Assembly: GCA_025917655.1 (NCBI GenBank)
Contig: CP084619.1
Coordinates: forward strand, 4,321,001 to 4,385,000
Length of the DNA stretch: 64,000 nt
From: Chlorella sorokiniana
Taxonomy: Eukaryota > Chlorophyta > Trebouxiophyceae > Chlorellales > Chlorellaceae
Direction: 5' to 3'
This document shows positions 21,723 through 31,695 of this stretch, in pieces. Positions within the stretch are counted from its first letter, which is position 1, and each line of letters opens with the position of its first letter. A program made the position numbers and the translations under genes. The notes beneath the pieces are model-generated. The model saw only the letters and a list, made by a program, of their open reading frames with translations. It ran no database searches and was not told the DNA's origin.

Positions 21723-24700
21723 ATGCCGAGCTTCCTGCTCTTCCTGTTCCTGTCCGTGCCTCTCAGTGTGGAAGGTAGGCATGTTGCAACAGGAGGGGAA
21801 TGACCCTGCGTCGCATAGGCCTGGTGGGAGGCACCATGTGACCCGCCGCAGGCGTTGCCGCAGCCCTGCAGGGCGCAGCTGCCATCGGTCACACGACACG
21901 GTCGCCAATCTCGCTTGCGCATTGGCCCTTTGCAGCCCTGACCGCCTCCAAGTGCACCAACCCTACCGCAAGCCAAGGCGTCCTCACGACCGTGAACAAG
22001 ATTCGAAAAGACCACGGGTGAGTACTGCGTGGCGGCGGCAGCATCGGGTCATACGTCGCGGCACGCCCCCTGCTGCACAGCGTCAGGCTGGCATGCTGCA
22101 GCGCCATTCATTGTTGCCCTGGAGTCTGGCAGCACGCCAGCTGGCTTGTGGGCGAGCCTCTCCTGCGTGCCCTTGCTGCCCCGCAGCTCCCCCGCTTGTG
22201 TGGAGCGCCGCCCTGGCCTCCCGCGCCCAGGAGCACGCCAACAAGTGCCGCTTTGAGCACACACCAGACCTGCTGAACAACCGGGTCGGCGAAAACATCG
22301 TGCGTCGCTGCCGCAGCGCGATTTGCACGGCGGTACCGCCGCCACCGCCTGCCCTCACCTCCTAGCACAGCCTCGCTGCCGCCCTGCGCCCTGCTGCCGC
22401 ACCGTTCTGGGCTGGCCATGCTCACCCTCGGGAGCTTTGTGATGCTTGTACCGCGTGTAACCACCGTGCTTGTTTCTACCGCTTCTTCTGCAGTTCTACA
22501 CCTGGGGCTGGCAGTACCCAGTTGACGGCTACGACCCATGCGGCTTTGCCGACGTGGTCTGGGCATCCCAAGTGGCGGTGAGGGCACGCAGCCGCGGCGC
22601 AGCTTCTTGTCGTCGGGCAGGGGCAGAAAGACGGCTCCAGCCGCCGCTGTCGCAGAACGCCAGCGCAGCGCTGCAGCCAGGGGTGCCCTGTTTGGAGGCT
22701 GAGTGGGCTAGGCTGGGAGGCTGGGTCCTGTAGCTCTGCCATACCTGGGCATTGTCGCTCCCTGAGCGCCGCCTCTCCGCTGCCCACCCTGCAGAGCTAC
22801 AACTACGGCAGCCCGTTCACCAGCCGTGACGGCGGCATCACCGTCCACTTCACCCAGCGTGAGCTGCATGGCTGGCAGCTGCAACCCCTGGCGGTTGCCA
22901 CGCAGGCCTGGCCCCCCCCGCACGGCGGCAGCGGTTGCTCAGGGGCAGCCAAGTGCCTGCGCATGCCGCTGCTGCTGGTGTCCGGGGCTCACCCTTCCTC
23001 CCATTCCAAGGCCGGGCTCCTTGCCCCTCTGTCGCCGCAGTGGTGTGGGCGGACTCGCGGCAGGTGGGATGTGGCTACGCCCGCTGCCCCACCCTGGCCA
23101 ACGCTGGCGCGCCTGCCGGCACAGCTTCCGACTTTGTTGTCTGGTGAGCTGCTGCACGCGATGGCCGGCAGCAGGCCACCTCCCTGTGTGCGGTTGTGCC
23201 ACGCTGTGCCCGCTGTGCTATGCTGCGCTGGGCTGCGTCGGGCCAACGTGACCGCCCCTGATGCCTTCCTCATGCTGCAGCCAGTTCTTGGAGCCAGGAA
23301 ACTGGCAGGGCGACCTCTTCTACAAACAGGTGGGCCCCACGCCGCCAGCTGCCTCGAGGCTGCAGCCCCCTCATTGAGCATCCGCCACCACAGCCCACTG
23401 CAGCGTGGCAACACCGCCCGGCCAGAGCTCACGTCATGTGCACCATCCTGCATCCCCCCCCCCCCCCGGCCGCCCCCACACACACGCACTCCCACCCCTG
23501 CCCCTTTATACACACACTCATGCCCCCCTCCGGCCCCCCTCACACACACACTCCGTTCCCGGCTTGCAGAATGTGCTGCGCACCGAGTGCCAGAACAAGA
23601 CCAGGGACGATTGGTGCTCCGCCTGCAGCGTCAGCGGGGCCAGCGCCACCTGCACCGCCTGCTACGGCCGCGGCATCAACTCGGGGCTCAGGGCGCGCCC
23701 ATCAGGCTGGACCCTACCACCAAGAAGGCGAGCGGGGCTGTGGCCCCTGCTTTCTTTTCGTTGATCCTTGTCAATACCAGACACGCTGCCTGGCATCAGC
23801 AGGCCAAGCTGTGCACAGCTGAGCCAGCAATCGGGCGCTGCGACCCGCACGGTGCTGTGCCGGGCAGCACAGCAGCGGCTTGCTCCAGCTCACATGAGGC
23901 TTTCCTGCTCCTAATGCCGTCCATGCTGCAGTGCGTGTCCACCTGCCCCGCTTCTGTCACCGGCTGCAAGTCTGGCTGCAAGGCCGACGGCAAGTGCGCT
24001 GACGGCGCGGCTCAGCCGCCCACTGGTGCATCTGCCGGGCGATCCTGCCCCACAGCCCCCACCGCAGCCTCAGGCGTGCTCACGATCATAAATGGCTTCC
24101 GGCGGCGGCACGGGTGAGGCGCATGCAGCGCTTGTGGAAAGTGTAGAGGTGGTGCGCTGAGGGTGACGCAGGGACAGCAGCCGCTGGCGGTGTTGTGCGG
24201 CGCCAGGCAACCGGGCATCTGCAGCCCTCCTACTGCCCCCCCCGCCCCCGCCCACCTTCTACCCCCCCCGCCCTCCTCTTTTAATTCAGTGTGCCTGCGC
24301 TGCGTTGGAACGACACAATGGCGGCGCGTGCGGTCGCCCAGGCGGGCAAGTGCACTTTCGCCAACTCCCCGCAGTCCTCTCGCGGCACCGACTCCGAGCT
24401 CATTGTGAGCCTCCTCATGCTTCGCTGGTTGCGCTGCTCGCTTGTGAAGCAGCGCTGTGGCAAAAGCTGCCCCCAGCCTCATCTGCTGCAGGGCCAGCGC
24501 CAGCGGCAGTTCAGCGGCAGCTGAGGGGGCTAACCCCAGTATCGCCGGAATGCCAAGTCACCAGCTCTCCCCGCCTGGCCCGCCTCCTTTCCCATTTCTT
24601 TGCGGGTATAGCTCAGGGGTAGAGCGGCACCTTGCCTCCCAATCCCCCCATGCAGTTCCGCACCGTGGGCCTGACCTACCCACGCAGCGGTGTGGACGCC

Positions 24701-26217
24701 TGCGGCTTTGCTGCTCGGGACTGGTACAGCGAGGGGGCGGTGAGCTGCGCTGCTTGCTGTCGGCGCAGCATGGAAGAGGATGGCATGGGGGGTCAGCGAG
24801 TCAAGGTCCATGCCTCCTCACCCAACAATCTTTGTGCCGGCTGCCAAGCTTGTTCGGGGTTGGTGCTGCCAACCCCCGCCCCGCTTGCTCATGGCTGTTT
24901 CTGGCTGCGCCCTTCCCCCCGCTGCCCGGTGCTTCCTGCAGAGCTACAACTGGGCCAGCCCCTCAAAGAGCCTGGACTGGGGCACAGTCACCGACTTCAC
25001 ACAGCGTGAGCACTGGGGGCCCCCTTGCGTTTCGCTCTCGCATCGCTTCCTGCCAACGACTTGCAAGCAAAGCTGCAGCTCAGCCTGCTCTGTACGCCTG
25101 GCAGCTGCGCCAGGGCAGCACGGCTCCCGCCCGCTGCGCGCTCGCCTGCCAACAGGGCAATGCGAGAGCGCAAGGTGGTGCTTGCCGGCCCTCGCGGGCG
25201 TGTTGCCTGAGTCCTGCTCCTGCGTCGTTCCCCGCAGTCGTATGGAAGGGCACCACCCAGGTGGGGTGCGGCTACGCCTCGTGCTCCGGCATGGCGCTGG
25301 TGGTCTGGTGAGCTGCCGAACACACGCAGCTGCTGCTCTCCTTCACGAAGCTTGAGCTGCCTGCCGCGTGTGGTGGCAAGCCTCCCGCAAACTGCACTTA
25401 CCTCAGCAGAACCTTCTGGGGGCCGTGAAGGGCCATGCCCCTTACTGCAATGAAGCTGACGAGCGGCGTGGCCGCCGCCCTTCTCCATGCCCTCCTGCAG
25501 CCAGTTCAACCCCGCTGGCAACAAGGGCGGCGCGAGTGGCTTCAGCAACAACGTGAAGAAGGCAGCGTGCGCCACATCCGCGGGCGACAACTGGTGCAGC
25601 GCGTGCAGCGGCAGCCGCTGCACAGCGTGCATGTCGCGTGCCGCTTACTCCTCCGGCGGCGTCACCGATCGAATCAGCTTGGACTCAGCCACCAAAAAGG
25701 TGTGTGAGGATGAGGGTTGTTGGGCCTGTGTAAGCGTGCTGCGCTGGAGCTGCAGCAGAGTGTGGTTGGGCCTGTGTAAGCGTGCTGCGCTGGAGCTGCA
25801 GCAGCAGCAGCGCCGCTTGGGGCCCTGGTCATTCGGGAGAGGCATATCTTGGCAGCACCGATTTGCGCTAGGCCGTGCCTTACATGTGCAGCCGACATGT
25901 GATATCCTCCCTCCCCCCCTTCCCATCAACTGCAGTGCATCAGCAAGTGCCAAGTGGGCGGCTCCAAATCAGTCAACTGCGCAGCCTGCACTGCCACCGG
26001 CTCATGTCTGCGCTGCGCAGCCGGCTGGTCCAAGGATGCTGCAGGCCGGTGCCTCGCCCGCAACTGCCCCGCCCTCTTTGGCGCCGGCTGCAGCTCGTGC
26101 ACTGGCATCGCGTGCCGCTCCTGCGCCACTGGGTACACGCTCAACGCGGCGCGCACCGCGTGCACAAGGAGTCAGCGGCGGCAGCTGAAGCTGCTGGGAA
26201 GGTGGGAGGTGGCCTGA
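21723..26217 (+). CDS. Secreted protein with two CAP (SCP/PR-1) domains and Cys-rich tails
   Basis: Signal peptide SFLLFLFLSVPLSVE at 21723. Exons: 21723-21774, 21936-22017, 22187-22299, 22494-22577, 22795-22858, 23041-23143, 23281-23329, 23570-23727 (GC donor), 23932-24113, 24290-24404, 24656-24739, 24942-25005, 25238-25307, 25501-25699, 25936-26217. First CAP: GVLTTVNKIRKDHG, LVWSAALASRAQEHANKC, FTQLVWADSRQVGCGYARC, CQFLEPGNWQGD. Second CAP: GVLTIINGFRRRHG, LRWNDTMAARAVAQAGKC, FTQLVWKGTTQVGCGYASC, CQFNPAGNKGG. Each is followed by a Cys-rich unit (DDWCSACSVSG and DNWCSACSGSRCTAC) ending RLDPTTKK or SLDSATKK, then a furin-like Cys-rich C-terminus. Intron positions and phases repeat between halves, so the gene arose by internal duplication. 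A missing G is likely in 23683-23686, and the phase at 22017/22187 is also off. Such proteins act outside the cell. Confidence 0.85.
24602..24636 (+). pseudogene. 5' half of a tRNA-Gly(GCC), organellar/bacterial type, inside an intron
   Basis: The bases from GCGGGTATAG through the D-arm CTCAGGGGTAGAG and the anticodon-stem strand GGCACC to TTGCC match the first half of a bacterial or plastid tRNA-Gly with anticodon GCC, then stop in the anticodon loop. What follows is the C-rich tract and CAG acceptor of the CAP gene exon at 24656. No 3' half (T-arm) is present, so it cannot be a working tRNA. Likely a fragment of organelle DNA inserted in the intron, or one end of a retroposed half tRNA (inference). 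Confidence 0.6.
25718..25804 (+). repeat. Tandem duplication of about 40 bp, 46-bp period
   Basis: Two near-identical copies of a block beginning GTTGGGCCTGTGTAAGCGTG and ending in CAGCAG, within the last intron of the CAP gene, separated by AGTGTG. Followed by extra CAG units. A recent local duplication by appearance. Confidence 0.85.
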
Positions 26218-26479
26218 TGGACATCCTTCCATGCCGAAGACCACCCCGAGCCCTTTCATGCAAGCACCTGGGTGATCATTATTAATGTGCACTTCCCTGC
26301 TGTTATCTGATGAACATGCTCCTCAACTCCTTGACACACCCCGGCTGCCTCCCTCTCATTGCTCTGTTGTCCTTGCTGGCTGGGCCCGCGCTCATTGAAG
26401 TGCACCAGCCCAACTGTTTTGTTCGTGATGAACCTCCAGTTTTCAACCATACCTGCAACACTGCACTGCTACTCTGGCA

Positions 26480-26745
26480 TTTCAACAGCGTCCTGCGGCC
26501 ACTGCAAGCCTGTTTGATGAGCGGAAAACGAGGAGCTTGGGCTGCCAAGCGGATGCATGAACAGGCTTGCGAACACAAGTTGGTGGATGCCGTTCCACAG
26601 GCATTTGAAGCACGACGGCACATGCTTGTGGAAGGGCATCCACCAGCTCGTCTTTGCAAGCCTGTTCATGCATCCGCTTGGCGGCCAAAACTCCTAGTTC
26701 TCCGCTCACCAAACACAAGCTGGTGGCTGCCCTTCCACAGCTGAG
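26480..26745. repeat. Long inverted repeat (foldback) 1
   Basis: The left arm (about 26480-26604) and the right arm (about 26624-26745) are imperfect reverse complements, about 85% alike by eye, with a loop of about 19 bases. Shared cores include CAAGCGGATGCATGAACAGG and TGGTGGATGCC. Open frames on either strand are consequences of the palindrome, not genes. No terminal repeats or target-site duplication recognised. Confidence 0.75.
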
Positions 26746-26782
26746 TGTGCTTCACTTGAGCGGTCGCCGTGCCGCTGGTGCC

Positions 26783-26975
26783 GACCATACCGTCGCTGCA
26801 CGGCATGGCTCGTGGAAGAAGTCCAGCAAGTCGCAGTGGTCAATGACAAAGGCGCACTCAAGAGCGAGGGCCGCGGGCGGTGAAGCCTTCGCGCTCGAGC
26901 GTGCCTTTGTCATCATTGACCGGTGCGACCTCCTGGACATCTTCCACGAGCCATGCCATGCAGCTGCAGGCGGTG
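26783..26975. repeat. Long inverted repeat (foldback) 2
   Basis: The left arm at about 26783-26867 contains GGCATGGCTCGTGGAAGA, GTCCAG and GGTCAATGACAAAGGC. The right arm at about 26890-26975 carries the reverse complement with few differences. The loop is about 22 bases, GC-rich. Its sequence differs from foldback 1, only 40 bases away. Confidence 0.75.
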
Positions 26976-28082
26976 AAGCACTAGTGCCGATCAGTGTTTG
27001 GCTCGCTGCAAGGGAGAGGCAGCATGGCTCAGTGTCCATTGAATTTGTGGGCTGGGCGGAGCAGCTAGCGGTGCGGCGTGCGGTGCGATGCGGCTGGCGA
27101 CAGTGGCTTTGTGCACTGGCCTTGCACCCCCAAAACACGCGGCCATCGCAAGCGGCTCATGAACTCACCAGCCCCCTTGGTCCACTTGTGGAAGGTGTGG
27201 AGTCTCTTGGCAGCCGCCGATCGCGAGTTCAGCGCTGCACGCTTGTCACGCTAAGAAGTGCGTAACGGCAGAGTCTGCAGGCAGCAGTTTGCTGCGCATC
27301 AGGCAGAGCGTTTAATCCAGATGTTGGCTAGAGAGGGAGGCAAATGCCGTCGAAGCTGTCGGTGTCGTAGTCTCGAAGCCGCCCCCGCCGCCGCCGCGGC
27401 AGGCGCTGCTGCTACGTCTCCAGGGCAGTCGCTGCCGCTGATGCTGGGAGAGGCTGTGAATTCGTCGTCCGCGCACTTGCCACTGCCTTAGGAACCAAGG
27501 CAGAACAGCGGAAAGGTAAGGCGCACTGTGATCATTGCGACGTGGACTGCACCTCGTTGCGAAGTGGGAAGCATTTGTAGGTGCAGCACGACACTTGCGA
27601 ACTGTGAAGGCTGCCTGCGTTACAATCCGCCATCCCATATGATGGGATGGATCCAACACGCAAGTACTGTACAGCCACCATTCTAACTACAAAGCGACTG
27701 CAGTGCCCCGCACTCCCTATAGCATAACCTCTACACATCCTGCTGGTGCACCCGACTGCATGCGCAGTATGGCGGCTCAGGCAAGGGTGTAATCGGTCGG
27801 TGGCACCTTGGACCCTGCTTCACCACGAACTTGGCAATATAATAGCCAATCGAGTCGGTGGGCGGGTGGCTGGGGTGGCAAGTGGGGTGGCAAGGGCGAT
27901 TGGGGGTATAGCGGTGGCGGCGTATGCACAGCAAAGCATTCCTGTGCCTCCCCCTCCCCCACCACCCCGGCCCCCTCCTCCTCAAAAACACTCATCCACT
28001 GTGGACTCATCCCCCTGCCTGCACTATCAAATTTACCAACACATGCGTTCTTGGACCCAGCTCACCACATGACGGCCGTCCC
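26976..28082. other. Gene-poor stretch
   Basis: No exon, RNA gene or element that I can support. It includes a purine/pyrimidine-biased segment at 27850-27980 (G-rich, then C-rich) and moderately AT-richer sequence at 27480-27720. Open frames here are Pro/His-rich by composition only. Confidence 0.4.
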
Positions 28083-28710
28083 GACGGCTGTGTTGCGAGG
28101 TGCTGGCGGCCGCCAGCTGGAGCACCGCAGGCCCAGGTGACCCACCTCCTTTGGGCGTTTATCTGGCATGACGGCTTGGGGACAGGCTGCCCACAGGGCT
28201 GCTAGGACAGCAGGGAAAGCTGCTCACAGGGCCAGCAGCTGCTGTGGGGTTGGCCGTGCAATGCAGGCCTGCAGCGGCCAGCCCAGCCGTAATGCCACCA
28301 GTCTGAGAGGGTGTGCCCTCCCAGCGGATGGTCATCAGGTACACCTGGCCCCAGTTGGCTTCATTGCGCGTGGGGCTCACCACCCGAGCGGTGGTCGCCA
28401 CGCCTGGCGGCGGCGGCGGCGGCGGCGGCAGCGTCGGCGTGGGGCTCACACGTGCAATGCAGCTGCGTGGGGGCATCGGCTGGGAGGGCACACCCGCGCA
28501 GACTGGTGCAATCACGGCCGCGCTTGCCCATGGGCGCCTGCCTTGCGCAACACCCAACAGCAGCTGTGGGGCCTGTGAGCTGCTTTCCTTGCTGTCCTGG
28601 AAGCCTGTCCCCAAGCCATGGAAGTCGAGGCCGCCAGAGGTGCTGAATGGGTGGGCACCCGGGACTGCCGGTGCTGGCTGTATGGCCGCCAGCACCTAGC
28701 ACACAGCCGT
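28083..28710. repeat. Long inverted repeat (foldback) 3 with (CGG)n loop
   Basis: The left arm 28083-28330 and the right arm about 28475-28710 are imperfect reverse complements with several indels. Shared blocks include ACGGCTGTGT at the outer ends, GGCTTGGGGACAGGCT, AGCTGCTCACAGG and GGTGTGCCCTCCCAGC. A second inner pairing (28355-28384 with 28437-28465) brackets a (GGC)n tract at about 28409-28430. About 630 bp in total, so a transcript would make one very long hairpin. Confidence 0.8.
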
Positions 28711-29258
28711 GGGGACAGTCGGCATATGCCGAGGCAGGCCAATAACGCCTGTGTTGGAACAGGGAAACAATTTGCACCCAGATCCAGCTTTTGTGTGTGT
28801 GTTCAAAGTCGAACATGGTCTCTTGTCAAGCCTCCACGAGCCTCCATGATGCCCTGTGCCTTGTCGCCTGCCTGCAATGCCCTCGGCCCGTGTCCCTTCA
28901 TGATGATTGCTGCAGTGCTCCTACACTCCCAGCACTTTCCTCGCTGTGCCCCGCGCGCCCCCCTTCAGCCCCCCACCCCACCACCACCACCTTATCTGGC
29001 GTGCAATTTGCACAAGCGTTGTTTCATGAACTGTTACAGACGGGCATGAGAGATCAAATGCTGAGGGGGGCCCGCAAAGCAAGGTGCAGGACTTATGGAA
29101 GCATATGGTACAGCGAATGAATTGGCAGGGGGCGGCAAGCGCGCGCGCGCGGGCGTATGCGACAATGGCAGCAAAGCAGCATTTTGCTGAGGGTTCATAA
29201 CGTTTGGCAAGGTAGGCAGCAGTCAGGCTGAGCCACAGCCGGAGCAGCTGGGCGGCCG
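28711..29258. other. Intergenic, no gene seen
   Basis: No supported exon. It includes a (GC)n run near 29140-29152. Part is presumably 3' UTR of the EamA gene, which ends at 29259 on the minus strand. Confidence 0.4.
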
Positions 29259-31374
29259 TCACTCGGGCTTGGCCCCGCCGCCGCCGCCGCCCTTCTGCGG
29301 CTGCGAGTCCGGCTGCTTGTTGATCAGGGCCACCGCGCCCAGGGTGACGGTGGCCCCTGCCAGCTGCAGGGGCGTCAGCGTCTCGCCGAGGGCCACGTAG
29401 CCGCCCGCGGCGGCAAACATGGGGGTGAGGAAGGTGAGGCTGCTGAGCGCGGTGAGGTTGCCGCGGGAGGCATTGTAGAAGAAGACGCCGTAGCTGGCGG
29501 CGGAGCCCAGCAGGGAAATGTAGAGCAGCAGCAGCACATCGCCACCTGTAGGCAGCAGAAAGAAAAGGGGCATGACGGGGGAACAGGGCGCACGCTCAGC
29601 AGTCTCGACCTCTGCACCGATGCGGTGCGCGTCTGCCACGGCACCCCAACAGCCCAGAGGCGGCCAGCTTGCAGGGTTTCGCAGCCCCGCGGGCCCGCAT
29701 CCACCCACCGGTGAGCTGCGCCAGGCGCTCGGGCGCCTCGGCGCCCTCCTGCACCGCCGCCAGCGCCAGCAGCGGCAGCCCGCCCAGCACCATGTGCCAG
29801 CCTGTGCAGGACATGCGCATGCGGGGCCGAGTGAGGGTTGAGAAAGGCTCGCAGTCCTGGTCAGGCAGGCAGCCGGCCCCACAAGAGCCGCTTACCCCAC
29901 CATTCAGCCCACCGCCAGCACTGCGGCGCCCGTCCCACCAAAAAAGCAGCAGCAAGGGGGTAGCGGAGGGCGCATGCACCGCAGCATGCAGGGCAGGCGG
30001 TTGCCTCACCTGTCGCCACCACGGGGTCGCAATACTTGGCCACCCACCGCACCATGACCGTCCCCACCGCCATGGACTGCGCCGCCAGCAGCATCCACCA
30101 CTCCCCGCTGTCCCACAGCGACCAGCCGCCGCCGCCTGCCGCCGCCGCCGCCGCCGCGGCGCGGGCGCCGCCGCCGCCCGCCGCCAGCTGCAGCGATGTG
30201 CTGCCCAGCGTATCGGGCAGGGAGGCCAGCATGGAGGGCGGCAGCTCCAGCAGACACAGGCCGAACACGCCGAGTAGGAGCCCCGCCGCGCCGCTGGCAC
30301 CCAGCCGCTCGCCAAACAGCAGCGCCGCCAGCAGCGCCACGGTCAGCGGCTGCGAGTCGATGATCACGCTGCCCAGGCCGGCAGAGGTGCGCTGCAGCCC
30401 CTCAGCCAGGAATCCCTGCGGCGAAAGTGAGGCGGGGGCGGGCTGGGAGCGGGCCATGCAGCTGCATGGAAAGCACAGCTGTGCCCCAGCTGTGCTGTGA
30501 GGCAACATGCCGCAACCCCCCTTCCCGCCCCACCTGGAACGCTGCGCCGTCCACCAGCCCAAACAGCGTCACCGCCAGCCAGGCCATGGGCTCGGTCGGC
30601 GTCTTGCGCCCGACTGGCGCGCCCACAGCAGCAGCGCGGCGCCCGCGGGGATGAGGCGCCACGAGGCCACCAGCAGCGGCGTGGTGTGCGGCGCCAGCTG
30701 CTTCATGGCCACCATCGAGGTGCCCCAGAAGAAGAAAGGAGAGATGAGCAGCAGCACGTCCAGCAGCGAGGTGGGGCCTGCACGTTGGTGAGTTGCGCGC
30801 GACAGTTCAAACAGGCGGCGACGCAGCGGCGTGCTTTTATTGTGGGCAGCGCATGCCGCCCTGCCGCGCTCCGAATTGGGCAAGCCGACGCTCAGCATCA
30901 TGCCCTGAAGGCAGTGTCCTTGGCACAACAGATGCTGCACTCGCTGCCCCTGCTATGGACAGATCAAACGCAGCCGTCGGCAGGGCTGCAACAGGCCTCA
31001 CCAGAGTGTGGAATGTGCTGCTCCGCTTCCAACATCGCTTGGGCCTCCTCCTCAGGGCTGGCCACCGCCACATGCTCTGGACCTTCCGTCATTATCGTGC
31101 AAGAAGCTTCCATGCCGGTGCCAATGCACTCCATATGCGGTGCTGCGCTGGTGGCCTTCTCAGGCGGCAGCGGCGCGGCTGCCGACGGCGGCGCTCGCTT
31201 GTCATTCACTTGCTGCGCTGCTGCAACAAGCCGGTGGCCGCTATGCTTCTGCTGCTTGTGCGGGAGCCGAGCCAGGGGCCGCAGCAGGGAAGGGCGGCCA
31301 AGGTGGGCCACAGGCTTGAGCCATCCAGGGCTGCTGGCAGCGACAATGGGTGTCGTGCATTTACAACACAACAT
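29259..31374 (-). CDS. EamA-type (drug/metabolite transporter) membrane protein, plastid envelope
   Basis: Orthologue of the plastid EamA proteins of land plants (Arabidopsis At3g02690 type); the substrate is not known. Exons 31374-31002 (ATG at 31374, Ser/Arg-rich leader then an acidic stretch EGPEHVAVASPEEEAQAM), 30777-30534, 30415-30010, 29801-29709, 29545-29259. Highly conserved blocks: LLLISPFFFWGTSMVAMKQ, VASWRLIPAGAALLL, GFLAEGLQRTSAGLGSVIID, SQPLTVALLAALLFGE, GEWWMLLAAQSMAVGTVMVR, YISLLGSAASYGVFFYNAS, LSSLTFLTPMFAA. Ten transmembrane segments in two EamA repeats are expected; the Ala/Gly linker (30120-30190) sits between them. The exon 30777-30534 loses frame at a C run, 30609-30611, where one base seems missing; restoring it gives SGRKTPTEP. 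Confidence 0.9.
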
Positions 31375-31695
31375 GATGGCAATGGGTGGCAGTGCGCTTC
31401 CCGGCACAGTAATGGGCGAGGGCTGTGCCAGGCGATCGACGCTTTGCCAGGTTTGCACGAACTCCTTCAAAGGCACATGCCTCCAGTGATGTTGTTTCTG
31501 ACAGCAGCGATCACAACCCCAGCGGCCTGCTGAGCTCCACCGCAGCAGGCATCATTGCAAGTAGCACCCCCTCTCTGACGTTGACGTGACTCTTTTTTTT
31601 ATTTCTATCGAGACCATGACCCCGAATATCACTTATAGTTTCCCGCAGATCGACCACCACAGCAGGCTTTGTTCTTCTAGATCACGACCGCGGCC
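31375..31695. promoter_or_regulatory. Divergent intergenic region between EamA (-) and GST (+)
   Basis: 321 bases, no exon. Contains a T-run (about 31592-31600) and AT-richer sequence. It must supply promoters of both genes; no specific motif recognised. Confidence 0.4.

Noticed and set aside
24602-24673. A complete tRNA-Gly gene
   Set aside because: Only the 5' half is there; the next bases have no T-arm and no matching acceptor strand.
26310-26744. Apparent plus-strand and minus-strand proteins in the first foldback
   Set aside because: The frames mirror each other because the sequence is palindromic; no codon pattern, start context or family supports a gene.
27808-28205. Pro/His-rich proteins on both strands near 27.8-28.1 kb
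   Set aside because: Composition follows from a G-rich then C-rich stretch; no splice signals or conserved motif.
28386-28436. (GGC)n tract as a poly-Gly coding exon
   Set aside because: It lies in the loop of foldback 3 and joins to no supported exon.
26700-29258. DNA transposon or retroelement to explain the inverted repeats
   Set aside because: No transposase, reverse transcriptase, terminal motif or target-site duplication could be recognised.
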